Positions 1 through 6,600 of a stretch of 24,458 nucleotides of DNA are shown here, piece by piece. The stretch is from a virus. The DNA lies in the IMG/VR virus record IMGVR_UViG_3300024346_000492, positions 1-24,458 of that record. One strand, 5' to 3'. The position numbers and the translations under genes are program-made. Position 1 is the stretch's first letter. Each line of letters starts with the position of its first letter. The notes under the pieces were generated by a model. The model had not been told where the DNA came from, ran no database searches, and saw nothing but the letters and a program-made list of their open reading frames with translations.

Positions 1-203
1 AATAGTGCAGTGTCACCCAGAGCAGTGATCGATTGTGCTTCTGGGATCACTGTACGATCATTGGTTGATGAAGAGGTACCTTCAATTAGATCAAACAATA
101 CAGTTTCTTGACCAGGTGTAGTATTTACCTGATCTTGTTTTGATTTTGCCAAGTTGAATAAACTCTCAGCAAGTACCCGATTGAAAGACTTGTTATTGAT
201 CAT
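1..203 (-). CDS. N-terminal part of an unidentified phage protein, cut by the window edge
   Basis: An open frame starts at an ATG (bases 203-201), beginning MINNKSFNRVLAESLF, and runs without a stop to base 1, giving about 67 residues. The rest of the gene is outside the window. A T4-type late promoter lies 38 bases upstream (241-248), so this is probably a late, virion-related gene. I see no strong Shine-Dalgarno sequence before the ATG, but no better start is available between the promoter and this codon. The visible part is soluble, rich in Ser, Thr and Asn, and has no signal peptide or membrane segment. I do not recognise the family. Its position after a fibre-like gene suggests another structural protein, which is inference only. 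Confidence 0.6.
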   Translation of the reverse strand, partial: MINNKSFNRVLAESLFNLAKSKQDQVNTTPGQETVLFDLIEGTSSSTNDRTVIPEAQSITALGDTAL

Positions 204-240
204 ATTTATGATATACTATAGGATGGTTAATATACTCATT

Positions 241-248
241 TATTTATA
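241..248 (-). promoter_or_regulatory. T4-type late promoter (TATAAATA) for the leftmost gene
   Basis: The minus strand reads TATAAATA, the exact late -10 element recognised by the T4 late sigma factor gp55. It lies 38 bases before the ATG at 203. It sits between the arms of a small inverted repeat (ACTCATTT on the minus strand at 260-253, AAATGAGT at 241-234), so transcripts starting here would lack the 5' arm. Confidence 0.65.
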
Positions 249-278
249 ATTAAAATGAGTTTAACTAGACAGTTAATT

Positions 279-1157
279 TTATACTAATTGTTGCAAAGTA
301 GACTTTATTTCTTGAATATCACTATCTAATGAATTTAGTCTCGTATTGAGTTGATCTATTTCTGCTTGCGTGGTGATATTTTCACCATTTAATGTGTAGT
401 CTCCAAGAAGTTGGACACTAGAACCGTCAATTATAAATCTATCATCATTGAGGTGTTGTATTTTGAATTTACTACCACTAAAACCTAAGTGTTTGATAAT
501 AGTATCAACACCGTTATGGTAGAATCGAGTTTCTTCGTTTGTACCCACCGTAAATGCAAAATGGTCATCTAAGATAAGGTCATTACCAAGAGAAACTCCT
601 GTAGAGTTGTAGGCTGCGACTTGAACTACTTGTTCGTCATCTACAACGTGAGTTAAGGAGATACTATCTCCAGTATCGGCAACATAGTCTATTCCTTGAT
701 GGAGCAAGACACCGTTGAGATAAACTTGAATCCTTGATGCATTATTAGGATTCGGATCGTACGTAAGTACATCACCAGAATCATCTTCTCCAGTGATCAC
801 TTCTAATGTGCCATCAGAAGTATAAATGTAAGAGTTGAATGTGGTGGTTGCAGAAAGATTATCGGTTCCAGTGCCAATTTCGACAATTGTCTGGATTCCA
901 CCGTCATACTCTCTTTTGATATAAACCTTACCATCTTGAGTATTGATGCCGATCTCACCCAACTTCAACTCATTAATTGCTGGAATATCCCCAAGACCAT
1001 CAAAGGTTTTGATGTTATCACTTCTATTTTGAACGACACGACTTACAGGACGACCCATAGTAACTCTTCTTACTTTAGTCGTGCCACTGCCTACCCCACT
1101 AATTCTTTTGACTAGAGTTTCACTTTCAGTACTCGTTGATACCTTCCTTATAGGCAT
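279..1157 (-). CDS. Fibre-like virion structural protein (292 aa)
   Basis: This is probably a fibre or appendage protein on the virion surface. The N-terminus (about 1-50) is basic and Ser/Thr/Arg-rich. Residues around 63-85 read LKLGEIGINTQDGKVYIK, a short segment typical of phage fibre N-terminal regions (L-x-x-GE-x-x-x-N-x-x-DG-x-x-Y). A middle beta-rich part contains RIQVYLNGVLLHQGIDY followed by a VVQVAAYN strand, a module common in myovirus structural proteins. A further beta segment (FYHNGVDT) leads into a C-terminal heptad-like helix (about 257-292) that could trimerise. The ATG follows the 118-aa gene by 7 bases and has an AAGG about 10 bases upstream, so the two are co-transcribed from the late promoter at 1562-1569. 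There is no catalytic motif. The exact position in the particle (whisker, tail fibre or head decoration) cannot be told. Confidence 0.7.
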   Translation of the reverse strand: MPIRKVSTSTESETLVKRISGVGSGTTKVRRVTMGRPVSRVVQNRSDNIKTFDGLGDIPAINELKLGEIGINTQDGKVYIKREYDGGIQTIVEIGTGTDNLSATTTFNSYIYTSDGTLEVITGEDDSGDVLTYDPNPNNASRIQVYLNGVLLHQGIDYVADTGDSISLTHVVDDEQVVQVAAYNSTGVSLGNDLILDDHFAFTVGTNEETRFYHNGVDTIIKHLGFSGSKFKIQHLNDDRFIIDGSSVQLLGDYTLNGENITTQAEIDQLNTRLNSLDSDIQEIKSTLQQLV

Positions 1158-1164
1158 GGGATTA

Positions 1165-1521
1165 TTACCTTGTCACCGAAGGATTGACTTTTATTTTGCC
1201 TTCAAGCACTCTTTCTATAATAGTGTTGCCTTCTCCATCGACATAACTTATCTCGACATCATAGACATATCTACCACGAGTAGTTAGCATGTCGGTTTGG
1301 AGATTGGTTAAGGAAATGGTAACAATACCATCTGTTGAAGGGTCTGGAATAATAGCAGTAAAGTCAACAGTACTGTCATCAGAACTATTGAAGGTTTTCT
1401 TCATCTTGGCAGATACAGAGAACCCAGTTAGGTCTTTTGTTGATTCGTCAGGGTCTACTAACTCTATTTGCAAAGCAAAGTCTGAACCCTGATCAATTGT
1501 GAAATCTTCGTAAGTTGCCAT
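1165..1521 (-). CDS. Small beta-rich virion protein (118 aa)
   Basis: A short acidic protein beginning MATYEDFTIDQGSDF. It then shows alternating beta strands (FALQIELVD, GFSVSAKMKK, GIVTISLT, YVYDVEISYVDG, RVLEGKIKV), the pattern of a single Ig-like or BppU-N-like sandwich found in phage baseplate and fibre accessory proteins. It has no cysteines, signal peptide or membrane segment. It is the first gene of a late unit: the TATAAATA at 1562-1569 is 41 bases upstream and the 292-aa fibre-like gene follows after 7 bases. The candidate Shine-Dalgarno AAGG (1533-1536) lies in the 3' arm of a long hairpin, and an AGGA sits only 2 bases before the ATG. Translation may therefore depend on which promoter made the transcript. 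The fold assignment is inference from strand pattern and context. Confidence 0.7.
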   Translation of the reverse strand: MATYEDFTIDQGSDFALQIELVDPDESTKDLTGFSVSAKMKKTFNSSDDSTVDFTAIIPDPSTDGIVTISLTNLQTDMLTTRGRYVYDVEISYVDGEGNTIIERVLEGKIKVNPSVTR

Positions 1522-1529
1522 ATTCCTAA

Positions 1530-1583
1530 AAACCTTAAACTGTTTATAAAACGTCTAACTCTATTTATAACAGTTTAAGGTTT
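1530..1583 (-). promoter_or_regulatory. Long hairpin around a late promoter: predicted terminator and/or translation block
   Basis: Bases 1530-1542 and 1571-1583 are a perfect 13-bp inverted repeat. Allowing one bulged base (1545), pairing extends to 20 bp, leaving a 13-base loop (1551-1563). On the minus strand the 3' arm runs into five Ts, then AGGAAT and the ATG of the 118-aa gene. The arm also contains AAGG (1533-1536), a likely ribosome-binding site. The late promoter -10 is in the 5' arm and loop, so late transcripts would start near base 1555 and lack the 5' arm. Only read-through RNA from the upstream cassette would fold. Phage T4 gene e is controlled by this arrangement. The structure is seen in the sequence; the function is inferred. 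Confidence 0.65.
1562..1569 (-). promoter_or_regulatory. T4-type late promoter (TATAAATA) for the 118-aa and 292-aa genes
   Basis: Exact TATAAATA on the minus strand, 41 bases before the ATG at 1521. The flanking bases (CTGTTATAAATAG) match those of the late promoter at 18413-18420. It is embedded in the hairpin at 1530-1583. Confidence 0.75.
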
Positions 1584-1599
1584 GAAGATTGAGATATAT

Positions 1600-2307
1600 T
1601 TACTCAGCAGATTCGATATCTGCAAGAACCATTGCACGGAAACCTTCGGATGCTTCTGAGTGATCAAAAACATAAGAAACTGTGCAACGCCAGTCATCTG
1701 TAGATGCGGTGTGATACATTACTTTGTCTGACTCACCGTAGTGACCGAAGTATGCAGCCTTACAAGTCCATTCACCTGGCTTGTCTTGACAACGAATTAC
1801 TTCTTTAGTCTCTGGGTGAATGTACTCAAAGTAACCTGAACCGTCTTCTGAGTAAGAGAAGATTAGGTTGTAACCTGGAGCATTTGCATTATTGTGCCAT
1901 GAGATGAATCCACCTGGTGGATATACTGCTGCAAGTGCATTGTGTTTAACCGACAAAAAGTTCATCATCTTGTCATTTAAGTCACGTAAGTGATGAGTCA
2001 TGTCACGTTTGAATACTGGATGTGCGTCCTTATCAAACATCATGTGTGATTTATCGGAAAGTTTAAAGTTGTAACCAACTAGTTCGTCTGGGAAACCTTC
2101 ATGACCTTGACCTTGAGCAACAATCTCATCCATATGTTTAGGTCCAACAAAGTATGGACGCTGTCGAATGTGTTGTGCAGCAGTGAGGTGACAGTTTTCT
2201 TCGAAACCTTTCATGGTATGCAACTTAGCGTATTCGTTTAGAATCTCTAGCAACTCAGGATTGTTTACCTGTACGTGCCTTAGATATGAGTCGTTTACCT
2301 GTGTCAT
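1600..2307 (-). CDS. 2-oxoglutarate/Fe(II) oxygenase-like protein with an altered metal site (235 aa)
   Basis: The C-terminal half looks like the double-stranded beta-helix core of 2OG-Fe(II) oxygenases. It has YPPGGFISWHNN with His138, then strands around NLIFSYSEDG and GYFEYIHPET, a KPGEW turn, then a second His199 (MYHTAS) and Arg207 in DWRCTVSYVF, matching the distal His and the 2-oxoglutarate-binding Arg. The usual proximal metal motif is HxD or HxE. Here it is H138-N-N140, so the carboxylate ligand is missing, and the protein may be an altered enzyme or a non-catalytic relative. Residues 1-100 are a helical N-terminal part with many His residues. The start codon overlaps the stop of the glycosyltransferase gene (ATGA), so the two are translationally coupled. 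Substrate unknown; possible targets are the neighbouring virion proteins or a glycan. Confidence 0.6.
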   Translation of the reverse strand: MTQVNDSYLRHVQVNNPELLEILNEYAKLHTMKGFEENCHLTAAQHIRQRPYFVGPKHMDEIVAQGQGHEGFPDELVGYNFKLSDKSHMMFDKDAHPVFKRDMTHHLRDLNDKMMNFLSVKHNALAAVYPPGGFISWHNNANAPGYNLIFSYSEDGSGYFEYIHPETKEVIRCQDKPGEWTCKAAYFGHYGESDKVMYHTASTDDWRCTVSYVFDHSEASEGFRAMVLADIESAE

Positions 2308-3041
2308 ACGATTGGAGTATCCTTGTTTAACCCTGCCGAGAAGTGACGCAAAATCACTGGACCCGTTTCAGGTTGTGTGATTGCCCAGTTCAGGGCATTG
2401 TAATAATTCCACCTCAAGTCGTCATCAAAGATACCAACTTTGAGGTCCTTATATTTTTCTTCTTTCTCGACTAACCACCAGAGAGAAAATTGATCCCAAG
2501 ACTTGAGACTATCTACATACCCTTCTGGCCACCAAGAATCATTCATCTGTCTGAATGTTAGGTCCCACCAGTCATCCATGAATTCACGAACAATTGGTTT
2601 AGACATATCATATAAACAAACACCACCGCATAGTGTGAACTTCGCACTACCTTCTGGAGTATCAAAGTCTCTTTCTGCGTAAATATAATCACGATCATCT
2701 GTCAATGCAGAGAAAACCACGTCATGGTCTTTCATCTCATCCCAAACCTTGATAATATCTTCGTGCTCACATTCCATGTCAGCATCAATATACATCGTCA
2801 AGTCATATGGAGATTTTGCCATCCCCCATAACTTGGCACGATAATGGTCGTCACAAAACAAAATATCGTCCGCAACATCACGACCACGATCATCAAGAAA
2901 TCTTTCTTCTGTTACCAAACAAATCTTACATTCTTCTTCAGGTTCATAATAGTCCCGAATAGACTCCGCAAGATTGATTGCGTACAAATAAAAGTTGCGT
3001 TTCTTAGACGCAACAATTATAAATCCTTTAGTCTTTTCCAT
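2304..3041 (-). CDS. GT-A fold glycosyltransferase, GT8-like (245 aa)
   Basis: Transfers a sugar from a nucleotide-sugar donor. The N-terminus has a Rossmann-type first strand (GFIIVASKKRNFYLYA). At residues 84-90 the sequence YIDADME carries the DxD motif (Asp86, Asp88) that binds metal and nucleotide sugar. Later come SWDQFSLWW (Asp183), a typical acceptor-side segment, and near the C-terminus RHFSAGLNK (His233, Gly237, Lys240), resembling the HxxGxxK motif of GT8-like enzymes. It has no signal peptide or membrane segment and should be cytoplasmic. It overlaps the upstream coiled-coil gene by 14 bases and the downstream oxygenase-like gene by 4, forming a three-gene cassette. Donor and acceptor are unknown. 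DNA, lipopolysaccharide precursors and the adjacent Tyr/Thr/Asn-rich fibre are all possible. Confidence 0.75.
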   Translation of the reverse strand: MEKTKGFIIVASKKRNFYLYAINLAESIRDYYEPEEECKICLVTEERFLDDRGRDVADDILFCDDHYRAKLWGMAKSPYDLTMYIDADMECEHEDIIKVWDEMKDHDVVFSALTDDRDYIYAERDFDTPEGSAKFTLCGGVCLYDMSKPIVREFMDDWWDLTFRQMNDSWWPEGYVDSLKSWDQFSLWWLVEKEEKYKDLKVGIFDDDLRWNYYNALNWAITQPETGPVILRHFSAGLNKDTPIV

Positions 3042-3489
3042 TAGTCTCGGCCTCTAGTTGGTCTTGTAAAATCATAATTGAGTACATATCGACTTCAATC
3101 TTAGACTTTGCACGACGCAATTTTGCCTTTAACTTACGGTTCTTAGAGTTCTTAATCTCTTCGACTTCGAACGCTTCCATCTTATAATTGAAGAGTTTTT
3201 CTAGTTTACGTGCTTTGTTATGTTCCTCATCACGTACCTTCTCTTCTTCTGCTTCTGCAGCCTTTCGTTCAACACGGTCAACAGTTTCCTTGTCAATCGC
3301 ATCTTCACCTAGGGCATCAACAACTTCGTTAAACAGTTCGTTCTCACTACCACCCTTATCGTGACGGTGTAAAAACATTTGTTGGCGTGTTACTCTACCA
3401 ACATCATCTTCAAGTTCTAGGATACAGTTTAGTTCTTTCTTTTCTTCTGTTTCCCAGAATGCATTATCCATCCATTGCTTACGACTCAT
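3028..3489 (-). CDS. Charged coiled-coil protein of unknown function (153 aa)
   Basis: I chose the ATG at 3489 (MSRKQWMDNAFWETEEKK) because a good GGAG lies 6 bases upstream. The frame is open further to a TTG at 3510, but that would put the GGAG inside the gene. Residues from about 75 to the end are dominated by Glu, Lys and Arg with heptad-like spacing (KAAEAEEEKVRDEEHNKAR, then KLKAKLRRAKSKIEVDM), predicting long helices or a coiled coil. The N-terminal 70 residues are less biased. No catalytic motif, Cys pair or membrane segment is apparent. It is the first gene of the cassette with the glycosyltransferase and oxygenase-like genes, downstream of a sigma70-like promoter. It could be a scaffold or partner for these enzymes, but that is a guess from position. 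I do not recognise the family. Confidence 0.65.
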   Translation of the reverse strand: MSRKQWMDNAFWETEEKKELNCILELEDDVGRVTRQQMFLHRHDKGGSENELFNEVVDALGEDAIDKETVDRVERKAAEAEEEKVRDEEHNKARKLEKLFNYKMEAFEVEEIKNSKNRKLKAKLRRAKSKIEVDMYSIMILQDQLEAETNGKD

Positions 3490-3495
3490 TAATAT

Positions 3496-3499
3496 CTCC
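3496..3499 (-). promoter_or_regulatory. Ribosome binding site (GGAG) that sets the start of the coiled-coil gene
   Basis: GGAG on the minus strand, 6 bases before the ATG at 3489. It favours this start over the upstream TTG at 3510. Confidence 0.7.
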
Positions 3500-3543
3500 A
3501 GAGAGTTCAATTCAAATTATAATGTATATAGTGTTGAGATAAA

Positions 3544-3565
3544 GCGGGTCAAATGAATGACCCGC
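3544..3565 (-). terminator. GC-rich hairpin after giant gene A (terminator or 5' leader hairpin)
   Basis: GCGGGTCA and TGACCCGC form a perfect 8-bp GC-rich stem with a 6-base loop, followed on the minus strand by TTTAT. It lies 32 bases after the stop of giant gene A, so it may end that transcript, although the T-run is short. If the sigma70-like promoter at 3577-3605 is real, the hairpin would also sit at the 5' end of the cassette mRNA, where it could stabilise it or attenuate it. Confidence 0.6.
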
Positions 3566-3576
3566 CTTGTTCTCAT

Positions 3577-3605
3577 ATTATACCATACTTAGGGGGATTA
3601 TGCAA
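3577..3605 (-). promoter_or_regulatory. Sigma70-like promoter with extended -10 for the enzyme cassette
   Basis: On the minus strand TGGTATAAT (3577-3585) gives a perfect -10 hexamer with the TGn extension. Exactly 17 bases upstream is TTGCAT (3600-3605), a half-match to the -35. It overlaps the stop codon of giant gene A. No TATAAATA late motif is present in this gap. It would drive the coiled-coil, glycosyltransferase and oxygenase-like genes with host-type RNA polymerase, separately from the late genes on either side. Confidence 0.5.
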
Positions 3606-6600
3606 CCCTACAGTATAAAGTATAAGTTTCTGGTGTATGTACTAGAGTGTCACTAATCGTTGCACCAACATAGTTACCTAGGAAGGATCGTGAGTAGTTG
3701 CCACCGAAGTTGCGTGAGTAATCACCTGTAAATTCACGTGTGTAGTTACCAGTGAAGTCACCTACGTATGTAGATACACGATCACGTGAGTAAGTACCAG
3801 AGTATGCAGAACTACGGATTCTTGAGTAAGCAGAAACCCTTACACGAGAGTAGTTGCCTACGAAGTCACGAGAGTAGTTACCTACGAAGTCACCGACGAA
3901 GTCACGAGCATATGTACCAGTGTATTCACCAGCAAACGTTCTTGCATAGTCACCTACGAAGTCACCAGCAAAGTCACGAGTGTACTGACCGGAGAAATCA
4001 CGTGAGTAGTTACCTGTGAATGTGTTAGAGTAAGTACCAGTGTACTCACCAACGAATTCACGAGCGTAGTTTCCTACGTAGTTTCCACCAAAGTCTCTTG
4101 AGTAAGTTCCGGAGTAAGCGCCAGCGTACTCACCAACGAATCCACGTGAGTAAGTTCCAGCATATTCACCAGTGAAAGTACGTGCATAGTTTCCTACGTA
4201 GTTTCCACCAAACTGTCGAGTGTAATTACCAACATAGTTACCAGTAAAGTCACCAACATAATCCCCAACAAAGTTACCCGCATAGTTACGAGAGTATTGT
4301 CCGGAGAATGTGCGTGAGTAGTTACCAGTAAAGTCACCAGCAAAGTTAGTTACACGATCACGAGTGTATGCGGATGAACGGTTACGTGTGTAAACAGAAA
4401 CACGACTTCTTACATATGCAGAGTAACGAGTACGAGCTGATGTACGAGTATACTCACCAGTAAAGTCACCAGCAAAGTCACCAGCGTATCCACGAGTATA
4501 GTTACCAACAAAGTCTCCGGCATATCCACGTGAGTAGTTACCCACGAAGTTTCCAGCAAAGTCAGTTACTCTATCTCTTGTGAAGTCACCAATGTAGTTA
4601 GTCACACGTGTACGTGCGTAAGAAGAACCACGGTTACGAGTCGAAGTACGTGTTGAAGTACGAGTAAAGTCACCAACATAGTTAGTGATACGAGTACGAG
4701 CATATGCAGAGTAACGAACGCGAGTAGAAGTTCGAGTAGAAGTTCTTGCGTAGTTACCTACGAAGTTACCAGCAAAGTTAGTTACACGGTTACGAGTAAA
4801 GTCACCAACATAGTTAGTGATACGAGTACGTGCGTAAGCAGAGTAACGAGTACGTGTTGAAGTACGAGTACTAGTTCTTGCGTAGTTACCTACATAGTCA
4901 CCAGCGTATGCTAGAGTCCGACCATAGTCACCTACGTAATCACCAGCATAGTAACCAGTACGAGTGTAGTAACCAGTCTCAGTACGAGTACGAGTACTAG
5001 TTCTTGCGTAGTTACCAGTATAGTGACCAGTACGTGTACGACCATAGTTACCAGTGTAAGCACCAGTACGTGTACGAGAGTAATCTCCAGCATATGAGAA
5101 CGCACGGTTACGTGAGTAATCGCCTACGAAATCACCTGCGAAGTTAGTCACACGGTTACGTGAGTAATCTCCAACATATGATGCTCCACGTGTACGAGAG
5201 TAGTTTCCTACGAAATCACCGGCATAAGATGCAGCACGGTTACGTGAGTAATCTCCAACATAAGATGCATTACGTGTACGAGAGTAATCACCTACGAAAT
5301 CACCAGTGTAGTTGGTTGCACGAGTTCTTGCATATGCAGATGAACGGTTACGTGTAAAGTTACGTGCGTATGCACCTGAGTAGTAGCTTGTCCAAGTATA
5401 GTTGGTTGCACGAGTTGTCGTATACGCCATGGCAGTAACAAAGTTACCAGCAAAGTTGCCAGTATAGTTAGATGATGCAGTGGTTCTTGTACGAGATATC
5501 TTGTAGTAAACCCAGTTTCCAGATGTGTTATTATAAGCACCCCTATAGTAAGTATTACCATCAATACCAGTCAAAGTCGTAATATTGGGATTAAACCATA
5601 TTTTCACAACAACCCCATTCCAGAAAAGTTTTGCCTCAGATGGTTCACCACCAGCTGGTGGTCCCACTCTCCAATATGTATGGGGCCAGTTAACGAACAT
5701 TGATGCTGAGGTGTATGATGCGCCACCACCAACACTTGTTCTAGTAGAAGTTCGAGTTGATGTAAGATTTCTAGTAAAGTCACCCACGAAGTTTCCGGTA
5801 TAGTATGATAACCTAGAATAATCACCACCGTATGCACGTGAGTAATTACCAGTGTAACTACGTGAATAGTTTCCTACGAAGTCGCCGGTATAATTGGTTG
5901 CACGAGTACGTCCATAGTTACCCACATAAGATGCCGCACGAGTACGACCATAGTTACCAGTGTATGTTGCATTACGTGTACGAGTAGATGTACGAGCATA
6001 GTTACCAACATAAGATGCGGCACGAGTACGTCCATAGTTTCCAACAAAATCACCAGCATAGTTAGTTACACGAGTACGACCATAGTTACCAGTATAGTTA
6101 CCAGTACGTGTACGTCCATAGTTACCGACATATGAGAATGCACGGTTGCGAGAGTAATCTCCAACATATGAGAACGCACGGTTACGTGAGTAATCACCTA
6201 CGAAATCACCGGCATAGTACAATGTACGAGTATATGCTAGTGTACGAGTTGATGTACGTGTTGATGTGCGAGTATAGTTAAATGCACTGTTACGAGTACG
6301 AGTTGAAGTCCTTGCATAATCTCCAACATAGTTACCGGCGAAGTCACCAGCGTATCCACGAGCATAGTTACCTACGAAGTCACCTGTGAACGTTGTTGCA
6401 TAGTTACCAACAAAATCACCAGCAAAGTTAGTTACACGGTCACGCGTATATTCACCTACGAAGTCACCAGCGAAGTCACCAGCGTATCCACGAGCATAGT
6501 TACCAACAAAGTCGCCAGTAAATGTGGTTGCATAGTTACCTACGTAATCACCGGCATAGTCACCAGCAAAGTTACGTGCATAGTTACCTACGAAATCACC

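Noticed and set aside
261-276. 6-bp hairpin (ttaact/agttaa) after the 292-aa gene
   Set aside because: A short AT-rich stem with no T-run. Too weak to call a terminator.
3490-3510. Upstream TTG start giving a 160-aa coiled-coil protein
   Set aside because: The GGAG at 3496-3499 is ideally placed for the ATG at 3489 and would lie inside the longer reading.
3525-3552. Alternative sigma70 promoter TTGACC-16-TATATA
   Set aside because: The -35 lies inside the GC-rich hairpin and the -10 is weaker than the extended -10 at 3577-3585. Kept only as a minor possibility.
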